This document shows positions 44,810 through 53,305 of a DNA stretch of 64,000 nt, one piece after another. This DNA is from Paenibacillus pinistramenti (GTDB lineage Bacteria > Bacillota > Bacilli > Paenibacillales > Paenibacillaceae), in assembly GCF_005869875.1 (NCBI RefSeq), contig NZ_VAWG01000008.1, positions 1 through 64,000 on the forward strand. Reading direction: 5' to 3'. Every line of letters starts with the position of its first letter. Position 1 is the stretch's first letter. The position numbers were made by a program, and so were the translations under genes. Below the pieces are notes generated by a model, which saw only the letters and a program-made list of their open reading frames with translations, ran no database searches and was not told the DNA's origin.

Positions 44810-44871
44810 ACACCCCCTAGAATACATCGGTTGAACCAGAGGTTCAGACCAACGCCTCTTCTAAGGAGTGT
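44810..44871. repeat. Nested inverted repeat
   Basis: The outer arms ACACCCCCTAGAA (44810-44822) and TTCTAAGGAGTGT (44859-44871) pair at 11 of 13 positions. An inner stem TGAACC/GGTTCA (44832-44837, 44841-44846) has a 3-base loop. It could be a relic of an insertion-sequence end pair, a structured RNA or a protein-binding site. Confidence 0.5.
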
Positions 44872-44885
44872 ACTTCGAATGGACC

Positions 44886-44946
44886 GTTGCTATCGTTATT
44901 GCTATCGTTATTGCTATCGTCTTGCTATAGTCATTGCTATCGTCTT
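44886..44946 (+). repeat. 12-bp tandem repeat (GTTATTGCTATC)
   Basis: About five imperfect copies of GTTATTGCTATC lie in the gap between two convergent genes. Confidence 0.85.
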
Positions 44947-44997
44947 ACTTCCGGAGCCGGCCAATAGCTCGCCGGACCGCTAATTTTCCGTTTACGT

Positions 44998-46668
44998 TTA
45001 GCCTCTCATCCGGTACACTCTGGCTTCATACGGACGGAGCACTTCGGTGCTTGCTCCTTCTTCCGGATAGTTCCCGATAATAAGGGATTTACCCGCAATC
45101 TGCAGCTCTTCCGGCAGCTCGAGCTTGATTTCCCGGCCGAAGAAATTCAGCAGAACCAGCCACTGCTCGTCGCCGAGCGTGCGGGTATAGGCGTAAAGAT
45201 CCTCATGCTCGGGCAGAATAGGGGTGTATTCCCCATATGCCATGATCAGGTTCTCCTTGCGGAGAGAGAGCAGCTTCTTGTAATAATGAAAAATAGAGTC
45301 CGGATCCTGCATCGCCTGCTCTACATTGATCTCCTTGTGGTTCGGGTTCACCTTGATCCAAGGTGTTCCGGTAGTGAAGCCGCCGTTAGGCTCACTGCTC
45401 CACTGCATCGGTGTGCGGGCATTATCGCGTCCTTTGGTGTAAATCGCCTGCAGGATCGTATCGTGATCTTCGCCGCCCTCGGTTACTTTCTCCCGGTACA
45501 TGTTATGAATCTCGATATCCCTGTAATCGTCAAGCGATTCAAACCGGACGTTGGTCATGCCGATTTCTTCGCCCTGATAGATGTACGGCGTACCTTTCAG
45601 CGTATGGAGCAGGGTGGCCAGCATCTTGGCCGACTGCACCCGGTACTGGCCGTCATCGCCAAAGCGGGAGACCATCCGGGGCTGGTCATGGTTGTTGAGA
45701 TACAGGCTGTTCCAGCCTTGCTCGGCGAGGCCATGCTGCCATTTGTCCAGCACCTGCCGAAGCTTCGGAAGCGTCCAATTGGCCACGTCCCATTTGCCTC
45801 CCACGCCGGAGTCAATGTCCATATGCTCGAATTGGAACAGCATTTGCAGCTCTTCGCGGTCTTCGGCCGTGTATTTCTTCGCTTCTTCCACGGTTGCGCC
45901 CGGCGTTTCACCGACGGTCATCACCGGATATTTGGACAGCACTTCCCGGTTCATTTCATGCAGAAATTCGTGAACGCGGGGCCCGTTCATAAAGTACGGA
46001 CTGCCGTCGCCAAACTTCTCCGTTCCATTGGAAGGCAGGCCCTCAGCCTTGGAGATTACGTTAATCACGTCCATCCGGAAGCCGTCCACGCCTTTATCCA
46101 GCCAGAACTTCATCATCTCGTAAATGGAGGAACGGACCTGCGGATTCTCCCAGTTCAGATCAGGCTGTTTCTTTGAGAATAAGTGCAGATAATATTCGTC
46201 CGTTGCTTCGTCATACTGCCAGGCCGAACCGCTGAAGAAGGAGCCCCAGTTGTTCGGAGGACTTCCGTCCGGGCCGCCCTTGCGCCAGATATAGTAGTCG
46301 CGGTAAGGGTTATCCTTCGATTTGCGGGATTCGACAAACCAGGCGTGCTCATCGGAAGAATGGTTAACCACCAGGTCCATCATCAGCTTGATGCCGCGGC
46401 TGTGCAGGCCTTCAAGCAGCTCTTCCCAATCGGCCAGGGTGCCGAATTCATCCATAATGTCGTAGTAATCGCTGATGTCATAGCCGTTATCGTCATTAGG
46501 CGATTTATAGACCGGAGACAGCCAGACCACGTCTACGCCAAGTTCCTTCAGATAATCCAGCTTGGACGTTATCCCTTTCAGATCGCCGATCCCGTCTCCA
46601 TTGCTGTCTTTAAAGCTGCGCGGATAGATTTGATAAACAACCGCTTCTTTCCAGTATGCTCGATTCAT
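44998..46668 (-). CDS. Oligo-1,6-glucosidase (GH13, subfamily 31 type)
   Basis: This cytoplasmic GH13 glucosidase (557 residues) has nucleophile D200 (GFRMDVINVISK), acid/base E254 (TVGETPG) and stabiliser D328 (NNHDQP). Val201 right after the nucleophile is the residue known to favour alpha-1,6 over alpha-1,4 bonds, so isomaltose or branch-point oligosaccharides are the likely substrates. ATG 46668 is chosen over 46692 because the AGGAGG ribosome site lies between them. It is the last gene of a - strand run: maltogenic amylase, LacI, pgmB, GH65, this gene. Confidence 0.94.
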   Translation of the reverse strand: MNRAYWKEAVVYQIYPRSFKDSNGDGIGDLKGITSKLDYLKELGVDVVWLSPVYKSPNDDNGYDISDYYDIMDEFGTLADWEELLEGLHSRGIKLMMDLVVNHSSDEHAWFVESRKSKDNPYRDYYIWRKGGPDGSPPNNWGSFFSGSAWQYDEATDEYYLHLFSKKQPDLNWENPQVRSSIYEMMKFWLDKGVDGFRMDVINVISKAEGLPSNGTEKFGDGSPYFMNGPRVHEFLHEMNREVLSKYPVMTVGETPGATVEEAKKYTAEDREELQMLFQFEHMDIDSGVGGKWDVANWTLPKLRQVLDKWQHGLAEQGWNSLYLNNHDQPRMVSRFGDDGQYRVQSAKMLATLLHTLKGTPYIYQGEEIGMTNVRFESLDDYRDIEIHNMYREKVTEGGEDHDTILQAIYTKGRDNARTPMQWSSEPNGGFTTGTPWIKVNPNHKEINVEQAMQDPDSIFHYYKKLLSLRKENLIMAYGEYTPILPEHEDLYAYTRTLGDEQWLVLLNFFGREIKLELPEELQIAGKSLIIGNYPEEGASTEVLRPYEARVYRMRG

Positions 46669-46701
46669 TGCTGTTTCCTCCTGTTGAGGCATTTTTCTGA
46701 T

Positions 46702-49020
46702 TTATACACTGGCTTTAACGTTAAAGGATTTAATTTCCGACAGGCCCTCTACGGTAAAGCTCTGCTCGTAGATGCGCACAGGAGCCGGTGTTTCGGTCTC
46801 GTTATAAACCGTAATTTCATCGCCCTGCACACTAACTTTTAACCGTGCGCCGCGGAACATAACCTTGAACGAGAACGAAGTCCAGTGCTCCGGAATAAAC
46901 GGCTTGAGCACAAGCTCCCCATTGGCTACACGCAGGCCGCCGAAGCCTTGAACGACAGACATCCAGGTGCCGGCCATGCTCGTAATGTGGCAGCCGTCTT
47001 CGGTATCGTTGTTGTAGTTGTCGAGGTCGAGGCGGGCAGTACGCAGATACATTTCATAAGCTTTTTCCCGGTATCCAAGCTCGCAGGCCAAAATGTTATG
47101 CAGGCAAGGGGACAGGGAGGACTCGTGAACGGTCAGCGGCTCGTAGAAATCGAAATTCCGCTTCTTCGTCTCCAGATCGTAGCGGTCGCCCAGGAAATAA
47201 AGCCCCTGCAGCACGTCAGCCTGTTTAATATAGCAGGAGCGCAGAATGCGGTCCCAGGACCAGTTCTGATTCAGCGGCAGGTGTACCGGATCCAGCTCTT
47301 TGACCGGAAGCAGCTCTTTGTCCAGGAAGCCGTCCTGCTGCAGGAAGACTCCGCGTTCCTCGTCGTAAGGATAGTACATATTGGCGATGATATCCTTCCA
47401 GGCCGACTGCTCTTCGTTCTCCAGCTTCAGCTGTTCCTTCAGTTCGGCATAACGGGCAGGTTCATTCTTCTCCAGCTCTGCCAGCACTTCGAGGGTGTAT
47501 TCCAGCGTCCAAGCGGCAATCCGGTTGGTGTACCAGTTGTTGTTGACGTTATTTTCATATTCGTTCGGGCCGGTTACGCCAAGCATAACGTATTTGCCTT
47601 TAGCGGTGGAGCGGGTAACCCGCTGCTCCCAGAACCGGGAGATTTCAACGAGCACCTCGAGACCATATTGGCCGAGATAAGCCTTGTCGCCGGTATAGTT
47701 CACATAATCATAAATGGCATGGGCGATCGCGCCGTTGCGGTGGATCTCCTCAAACGTAATCTCCCATTCGTTATGGCATTCCTCGCCGTTCATCGTAACC
47801 ATCGGATACAGGGCGCCTTTGGTGAACCCGAGCTTGCGCGCGTTCTCGCGGGCCTTCTCAAGATGTTTGTAGCGGTAGATCAGCAGGTTGCGGGCGATGG
47901 AAGAGTCCGCTGTGCTCAGGTAGAAAGGCAGGCAGTAAGCTTCAGTGTCCCAGTACGTGCTGCCGCCGTATTTTTCCCCGGTAAAGCCTTTAGGCCCGAT
48001 ATTCAGACGGTCGTCTTCGCCGTTATAAGTCTGGTTCAATTGGAAAATATTAAACCGGATCGCCTGCTGCGCTGCCGGGTCGCCTTCAATGACGATGTCG
48101 CTTTCCTTCCATTTAGCGGCCCAAGCTTCCGACTGCTCCTGCAGCAGCACGTCAAAGCCTGCTTCTGCAGCTTCCTGCACCAGCTTCTGACCGGCTTCAA
48201 CAAGCTGTCCAAGCCCGAAATTGCGGGAGGTAACATTCGCAACGTATTTGAACAGGGTTACGGTTTCGCCCTGCGCAGCATCGATGGTAAATGTGCCTGC
48301 CACATATTTTTCCCGTTCAATCGCAGTCGGTTCAGGCTGGATCGTTTGTCCGTCCTTCTGCAGCAGGTAAGACATAACTGAGGTGACATGGAAGTCGAGC
48401 TTTTTCGTTTTGAGCGTCAGGTATCCGCCGCCTGCCCCGGCCTGCTTCTCAACCTCGCTCCAGAACTTCTCTTCGTAGTTGGAGTCCTTGTTCTGAATAT
48501 CTCCGTCCAGGTAAGGCGTGAAGTTCAGCTTGCCGCTGAAGTTCAGCGGGGTGACGGCGTAGCGGATTGCACCGATCTCATGCCGTTTGGCGCTCACAAA
48601 GCGTACAGCCTCAACCCGGATCTCTTTGCCGTCCTCCAGCTCGGCCACGAATGCGCGGGACAGCACGCCTTCTTTCATGTTCAGCTCGCGTCTGAATTCC
48701 TTAACCTTGCAGCTGGCCAGGTCCAGCGGAGTTCCGTCAATTTCGACATCAATGCCGATCCAGTTGGTCGAATTCAGAACCTTTGCAAAATATTCGGGAT
48801 AACCGTTTTTCCACCAGCCGACCCGTGTCTTATCGGGATAATAAACGCCGGCCATATAGCTGCCCTGCAGCGTACGTCCGCCGTACTGCTCTTCGAAATT
48901 GGCCCGCTGGCCCATATAACCATTGCCGATGCTGAAGATACTTTCCGAAATTTCCTGCGTCGATGGATCAAACGAATCCTCAATAATGGACCATTCGTCA
49001 ACTTTTAAATACTGCTTCAT
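46702..49020 (-). CDS. GH65 maltose phosphorylase
   Basis: GH65 enzymes phosphorolyse alpha-glucobioses; with adjacent pgmB, maltose (or trehalose, kojibiose or nigerose) is split to glucose and beta-glucose 1-phosphate. The 772-residue protein has the family N-terminus DPSTQEISESIFSIGNGYMGQRANFEE and the catalytic acid in ECHNEWEITFEEIHRNG. The aromatic/glycine-rich barrel region KYGGSTYWDTEAYCLPFYL is also conserved. ATG 49020 is preferred over 49041 because AAAGGAG lies between them. The surrounding maltodextrin genes favour maltose phosphorylase. It lies 87 bases downstream of pgmB. Confidence 0.93.
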   Translation of the reverse strand: MKQYLKVDEWSIIEDSFDPSTQEISESIFSIGNGYMGQRANFEEQYGGRTLQGSYMAGVYYPDKTRVGWWKNGYPEYFAKVLNSTNWIGIDVEIDGTPLDLASCKVKEFRRELNMKEGVLSRAFVAELEDGKEIRVEAVRFVSAKRHEIGAIRYAVTPLNFSGKLNFTPYLDGDIQNKDSNYEEKFWSEVEKQAGAGGGYLTLKTKKLDFHVTSVMSYLLQKDGQTIQPEPTAIEREKYVAGTFTIDAAQGETVTLFKYVANVTSRNFGLGQLVEAGQKLVQEAAEAGFDVLLQEQSEAWAAKWKESDIVIEGDPAAQQAIRFNIFQLNQTYNGEDDRLNIGPKGFTGEKYGGSTYWDTEAYCLPFYLSTADSSIARNLLIYRYKHLEKARENARKLGFTKGALYPMVTMNGEECHNEWEITFEEIHRNGAIAHAIYDYVNYTGDKAYLGQYGLEVLVEISRFWEQRVTRSTAKGKYVMLGVTGPNEYENNVNNNWYTNRIAAWTLEYTLEVLAELEKNEPARYAELKEQLKLENEEQSAWKDIIANMYYPYDEERGVFLQQDGFLDKELLPVKELDPVHLPLNQNWSWDRILRSCYIKQADVLQGLYFLGDRYDLETKKRNFDFYEPLTVHESSLSPCLHNILACELGYREKAYEMYLRTARLDLDNYNNDTEDGCHITSMAGTWMSVVQGFGGLRVANGELVLKPFIPEHWTSFSFKVMFRGARLKVSVQGDEITVYNETETPAPVRIYEQSFTVEGLSEIKSFNVKASV

Positions 49021-49107
49021 GATTACCGGCTCCTTTGTCATTAGCTTTATTTATGGAAGTAAGAGGAAACAGGCCGCACGCTTATATCCTTGCTTGTGCC
49101 GTCAGGA

Positions 49108-49773
49108 TTAAATAGCTGCCTTAAGCTCCTGAAATAACCGATCGGCTGAGAAGCCTTCCAGGGAAGGGAGGACGAGAGCAGCCTTGGTCAAAATAGCGGG
49201 CGAACCAATGCCAACGGACCGCATGCCTGCACGCACTGCCGCTTCAATTCCAGCCTCGGCGTCTTCAAAGACGACACAGGCCGAAGGGGCAACGCCTAAC
49301 TTCTCGGCGCCGAGCAAGAACACTTCGGGATCCGGTTTGGCTCTGGAGGTTAAAGTACCGTCAACAATGGCGTCGAAATAGGCGGCAAGGCCCGTATTGT
49401 TCAGAATCAGCTGGGCGTTCTTGCTGGCGGAGCCGAGGGCGGTCTTGATGCCATTAGCCTGGCAGTCCTTAAGGAACTCAAGCGCGCCGGGCAGGATTTC
49501 GGAAGCATCCATGCGTGAAATGGACTCGACATACCAGTTATTCTTACGCTCGGCCAGCCGCTTTCTTTCCTCTTCCTCTACGGTGATGCCGCCAACCTCA
49601 AGCAGAATCTGCAGCGAAGCATCCCGGCTAACCCCTTTCAGCCGTTCATTGTCCTGCTCGGTAAATTCAAATCCAAGCTCCTCAGCTAAGCGCTTCCAAG
49701 CCTGGTAATGATATTTGGCGGTATCCACCAGAACTCCATCCAGATCAAACAGGCAAGCTTGTATGGCCTCCAT
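49108..49773 (-). CDS. pgmB: Beta-phosphoglucomutase
   Basis: This HAD-superfamily enzyme converts beta-glucose 1-phosphate, the product of the adjacent GH65 phosphorylase, to glucose 6-phosphate. The 221-residue protein has motif I FDLDGVLVDTAKYHYQAWKRLA (nucleophilic Asp), GVSRDASLQ, motif II GSASKN and motif III with GAEKLGVAPSACVVFEDAEAGIEAA, as in PgmB. A GAGGAGG ribosome site precedes ATG 49773. A LacI-type operator lies about 50 bases upstream. Confidence 0.95.
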   Translation of the reverse strand: MEAIQACLFDLDGVLVDTAKYHYQAWKRLAEELGFEFTEQDNERLKGVSRDASLQILLEVGGITVEEEERKRLAERKNNWYVESISRMDASEILPGALEFLKDCQANGIKTALGSASKNAQLILNNTGLAAYFDAIVDGTLTSRAKPDPEVFLLGAEKLGVAPSACVVFEDAEAGIEAAVRAGMRSVGIGSPAILTKAALVLPSLEGFSADRLFQELKAAI

Positions 49774-49818
49774 TTATATTGCCTCCTCGTATAAATAAGT
49801 CATCAAATGATCATAAAT

Positions 49819-49836
49819 TGCGCAAACGTTTGAACA
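49819..49836. promoter_or_regulatory. LacI-type operator upstream of pgmB
   Basis: TGCGCAAACGTTTGAACA is centred on the palindrome CAAACGTTTG (49823-49832). It lies about 50 bases before the pgmB start and probably serves the LacI regulator encoded immediately upstream. Confidence 0.78.
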
Positions 49837-49928
49837 AGCTTTAAAAAATATATGAAGCAGCAGGCTGCTTCATATATTTGATGCCGGCCCGGTCCACCGT
49901 ATGCCGGGTCTTGCAGGCCAGAGGGCGC

Positions 49929-50963
49929 TTACTTCCGCGGAACAGCGAAAGCAGAGGACTCACGGACAATCAGCCTGTGAGGAATCACCTGTCTTACCGG
50001 CTGATAGCCTGCGCCGTCATTCTGAATCGCTTGAATGAGCAGCTGGGAGGCTGTATAGCCCAGGTGGTAGATGCCGATGTCAATGCTGCTGATCGGCGGG
50101 GTTGAGAGCTCCGACAGCGGAATGTTGTTAAAGCTCACAATGCCCAGATCATCGGGCACCTTGTATTTCAGCTCATGCAGTCCCCTTAGAACGCCAAACG
50201 AAACCATATCATCGACTACAACAAGCGCAGTCGGGCGGGCCGGCAGGTTCATGATAAACGACATGGCCCGGTACCCGCTCTCCTGCAGAAACTCACCCTC
50301 CACAATCCATTCCGGACGAACTTCAAGCTCCGAGTCGGCCATCGCCAGGCGGTAGCCGAGCAGCCGGTCCTGGGAAACGACCAGGTTAGGCGGCCCGCTG
50401 ACAAATCCAATCCGCTCATGGCCCATCGTAATCAAATGCTTGGTGGCGTCATAAGCGGCCTGGACGTTATCCGTATCTACGGTCAAGATGTCCGGATGCT
50501 CTTCACTCCGCCCGATCAGTGTAAAAGGATAACCGTGCTCAAGCAGGAAATCGACAACGGGATCGTCTTTTCTCGAGTAGAGAAGGATTGCACCGTCAAC
50601 CCTGCGGCCGTTCAGCAGCCGGGATACTGCCCCGAGCTCTTCCTTCTCGCTGCTTCCGGAGCTGAGCAGAACATCGTAGCCGGCGCGGTTCGCCTGTGCG
50701 ACAATGCCCCGGATCAGCTCCATGAAGAAGAGGTTCGAGAACAGCTCCTCTGCCGGCTTCGGCAGGAGCACACAAATGGTGTTTGTCGTTTTGGACACGA
50801 GGCTCTTCGCCATGATATTGGGATGGTAGCCGAGTTCCTCCATCACATCTTTCACTTTTCTGGAGGTTTCTGCGCTGATTCTGGGATGATTGGACAGCAC
50901 CCGGGACACGGTGGATGGTGATACTCCGGCCATTTTTGCAACATCCTTAATCGTTACAGCCAT
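49929..50963 (-). CDS. LacI family transcriptional regulator of maltose genes
   Basis: This 344-residue repressor has an N-terminal helix-turn-helix (TIKDVAKMAGVSPSTVSRVLS) and a periplasmic-binding-protein-like effector domain. ATG 50963 is chosen because AAAGGAGG lies 6 bases upstream; an in-frame TTG at 50969 overlaps that spacer. It lies between the maltogenic amylase gene and pgmB. Sites resembling GCAAACG(T/G)TT occur before pgmB, before its own gene and twice before mdxE-like, so it probably coordinates the whole region, with maltose or maltodextrin as inducer. Confidence 0.93.
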   Translation of the reverse strand: MAVTIKDVAKMAGVSPSTVSRVLSNHPRISAETSRKVKDVMEELGYHPNIMAKSLVSKTTNTICVLLPKPAEELFSNLFFMELIRGIVAQANRAGYDVLLSSGSSEKEELGAVSRLLNGRRVDGAILLYSRKDDPVVDFLLEHGYPFTLIGRSEEHPDILTVDTDNVQAAYDATKHLITMGHERIGFVSGPPNLVVSQDRLLGYRLAMADSELEVRPEWIVEGEFLQESGYRAMSFIMNLPARPTALVVVDDMVSFGVLRGLHELKYKVPDDLGIVSFNNIPLSELSTPPISSIDIGIYHLGYTASQLLIQAIQNDGAGYQPVRQVIPHRLIVRESSAFAVPRK

Positions 50964-50978
50964 GAGCAACCTCCTTTA

Positions 50979-50994
50979 GTGAAACCGTTTGCCC
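50979..50994. promoter_or_regulatory. LacI-type operator upstream of the LacI gene
   Basis: GTGAAACCGTTTGCCC reads GCAAACGGTTTCAC on the other strand and lies about 16 bases from the repressor start, which suggests autoregulation. Confidence 0.65.
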
Positions 50995-51034
50995 TTATCT
51001 TAATGGATGCTTTGAATCTTGTAAATAGTTGCGC

Positions 51035-52780
51035 TTACTTGACAGGGACAAGAATGGCATATCCGTATGCCGGCAGCTTCACACTCAGCCGTCCCCGCTT
51101 GGCTTCATAAACTTCTCCGGTGAATTCATCCTTCCAGCTTCCATCAGGCTGAGCCACTTGAATAGTCTGGATCGTAGCATCGTTATTCAGCAGAACCAGC
51201 AGACTCTCATCTCCAAGGCGCCGTTCATAAGCGAGAGTGGTGCCGCCGGCTTCCGCCTGAAGGAAATGCAGGGAGCCGGTCCGCAGTGCAGGGTTCGACT
51301 TCCGCACTTCAATCAGTCTGCGGTAGAAATCAAACAGCATGCGGTCCTGGTTCTCTTCTTCCCAAACCATACATTTCCGGCAGTCCGGATCCTGCTCGCC
51401 GTCCATCCCGATCTCATCACCGTAATAAATGCATGGCGTTCCCGGATAAGTGAACTGGAACAGGGAGGCCAGCTTCATTTTGCTCTTGCTGCCTTCACAC
51501 AGGGTGAGCAGGCGCGGCGTATCATGGCTGTCCAGCAGATTGAAGGCAGCTTCGCTTGCCTGGCGCGGATAGCGGGACAGCTGTCTGCCGATGGCTTCTG
51601 TAAACTGTCTGGCGTCCAGCGTGCCGCGGACTACAAAGTCGAGAACGGCATCGGTGAACGGATAGTTCATCACGGCGTCAAACTGGTCTCCCTGCAGCCA
51701 TGGCGAGGCTTCATGCCAGATTTCGCCCAGGATATAGGCGTCCGGATTAACGGCTTTGACTCTTTGGCGGAATTCGCGCCAGAAATAGTGGTCGACTTCG
51801 TTGGCCACATCCAGACGCCAGCCGTCGATGCCGGTCTCCTTGATCCAATATTCCGCCACGTTCAGCAGATACTCTTTCACTTCAGGATGCTCGGTGTTCA
51901 GCTTCGGCATCATCGGTTCGAATGCAAAGGTATCGTAGGTCGGGATGCCGTCCTTCACGTTCAGCGGGAACTCACGGATGTGGAACCAGTCTTTATATTT
52001 CGACTGTTCTCCATTCTCCCGTACATCCACAAATGGAGCGAAGGTGCGCCCGGCGTGATTAAATACCGCGTCCAGCAGTACCCGGATGCCGCGCTCGTGG
52101 CACAGATCCACAAGCTTCTTCAGCGTGTCCTTATCTCCAAAATGAGGGTCGATCTTCATATAATCCTGCGTATCGTATTTGTGGTTTGTTGTCGCCTCGA
52201 AGACCGGGGTGAAATAAATGCCCGTTACGCCAAGCTCGGTTAGATGGTCGAGATGATCAATCACGCCCTGCAGATCGCCGCCGAAAAAGTTATCCCGTTC
52301 AGGCTTGCCGCCCCATGGCAGAACGCCTTCCGGGTCCAAAGAGGAATCCCCGTTAGCGAAACGCTCGGGAAAGATTTGATAGAACACAGCGTCCTTAACC
52401 CACTCCGGGGCTTTAAAAATATCAACCGGGTTGATAAAAGGAAAGTCAAACAGCCGATCCGGCACTTTAGGCCGTTCCTGAAGGAAGTCGGTTTCCGTCA
52501 TCCACCAGGCCTCGTCGCCGTTCTTCAGCAGAAATCCATATTTCAGGCGGCGGAAGGGAGGCTGCACTTCGCATTCCCAATAGTCGAACATGACATCGCT
52601 GCAAGCTCTCTCCATCGGAATCAGCTCTTTCGTATCGTCCCAGGCATATTTGTCGCCCGTCCAGGCGAACACCTCGGATACGTCATTCTTCTTGGTTCGG
52701 AGTCTCAGATGAATGGTTTTTTCATCATAAGCATAGGCCCAGTTTAATTTCGGACGGTGGTAAACCGCTTCAAGCTGCAT
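51035..52780 (-). CDS. Maltogenic amylase/neopullulanase-type alpha-glycosidase (GH13, subfamily 20)
   Basis: This 581-residue intracellular enzyme has an N-terminal CBM34-like beta domain (about 1-125), then a GH13 barrel. [19 protein letters not shown] starts the barrel, and [12 protein letters not shown] (nucleophile Asp), [16 protein letters not shown] (acid/base Glu) and [12 protein letters not shown] follow. The N-domain plus these motifs is the cyclomaltodextrinase/neopullulanase/maltogenic amylase group. It hydrolyses imported maltodextrins or cyclodextrins to maltose for the GH65 phosphorylase. AAAGGAGGAA precedes the ATG. It is divergent from the MdxE-like gene. Confidence 0.94.
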   Translation of the reverse strand: MQLEAVYHRPKLNWAYAYDEKTIHLRLRTKKNDVSEVFAWTGDKYAWDDTKELIPMERACSDVMFDYWECEVQPPFRRLKYGFLLKNGDEAWWMTETDFLQERPKVPDRLFDFPFINPVDIFKAPEWVKDAVFYQIFPERFANGDSSLDPEGVLPWGGKPERDNFFGGDLQGVIDHLDHLTELGVTGIYFTPVFEATTNHKYDTQDYMKIDPHFGDKDTLKKLVDLCHERGIRVLLDAVFNHAGRTFAPFVDVRENGEQSKYKDWFHIREFPLNVKDGIPTYDTFAFEPMMPKLNTEHPEVKEYLLNVAEYWIKETGIDGWRLDVANEVDHYFWREFRQRVKAVNPDAYILGEIWHEASPWLQGDQFDAVMNYPFTDAVLDFVVRGTLDARQFTEAIGRQLSRYPRQASEAAFNLLDSHDTPRLLTLCEGSKSKMKLASLFQFTYPGTPCIYYGDEIGMDGEQDPDCRKCMVWEEENQDRMLFDFYRRLIEVRKSNPALRTGSLHFLQAEAGGTTLAYERRLGDESLLVLLNNDATIQTIQVAQPDGSWKDEFTGEVYEAKRGRLSVKLPAYGYAILVPVK

Positions 52781-53092
52781 GTTAAATTCCTCCTTTTTTA
52801 GTTAGACCAAAAATGAAAAAGGCACATGACCCGGGCTGCTGCACAATAGCCGAGGATGTACCTTACGGAACACATTGCCTTCAAATTATCAGCTGGCCGT
52901 TGTCTAGAGCGGCTTTGACGGCTTGAATAAGGAAAGTTTCCCCAAAAACTCCTGTTGCCATCCATCCAGCATTTTCATTTCGGAAACACTATAGCATAGG
53001 AAGTGAGCTTTGTATAAATTCGAATTTTTACGAAACAAAGAGATTTAACGAGCAAACTAGAGAGAAACCAGTGAAAACAGCCTAAAATGATT

Positions 53093-53110
53093 TGTGCAAA
53101 CGTTTTTACA
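53093..53110. promoter_or_regulatory. LacI-type operator (distal) before the MdxE-like gene
   Basis: TGTGCAAACGTTTTTACA shares the GCAAACGTTT core with the pgmB operator. It lies about 200 bases upstream of the binding-protein gene. Confidence 0.7.
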
Positions 53111-53232
53111 GTATGGGCATGCTGTTGTATGATTGCGACAGTAATGAAGCGCTTTCCAAAAGAGAAAACGGACAGAAAACGGTTATAAACGATTGGTAAA
53201 TCGGAAATAACAAGAGAAAATGCCGTTTCTTG

Positions 53233-53249
53233 TGGAATCGTTTGCGCTA
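53233..53249. promoter_or_regulatory. LacI-type operator (proximal) before the MdxE-like gene
   Basis: TGGAATCGTTTGCGCTA reads GCGCAAACGATTCCA on the opposite strand, with the same GCAAACG core. It overlaps a TATATT sequence that could be the -10 element. Confidence 0.65.
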
Positions 53250-53305
53250 TATTTTGCTTCTCTGCAGGACCATTTTATAAACGATGAGAAAGGGGATTCA
53301 CATTT

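Larger units (their letters stand above)
44641..44997. other. Gene-free 357-base gap with terminator, dyad and tandem repeat
   Basis: The gap separates the + strand acyltransferase gene from the convergent oligo-1,6-glucosidase gene. It contains a terminator (44721-44749), a two-level dyad (44810-44871) and a 12-bp tandem repeat (44886-44946). The + strand frame through the repeat reads as low-complexity Tyr/Arg/Cys and is not credible as a protein. Confidence 0.7.
52781..53305. other. Divergent 525-base control region of the maltodextrin genes
   Basis: This gene-free region between the maltogenic amylase (-) and MdxE-like (+) genes contains two LacI-type operators (53093-53110, 53233-53249), a CcpA-like site at 53174-53187 (AGAAAACGGTTATA, 12 of 14 consensus positions) and a cre-like core AAGCGCTTTC near 53147-53156. 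The part at 52860-53040 shows nothing recognisable. Confidence 0.65.

Noticed and set aside
44777-44983. A 68-codon + strand frame after the acyltransferase gene
   Set aside because: Its Tyr/Arg/Cys repeats come from the 12-bp tandem repeat; there is no ribosome site or domain.
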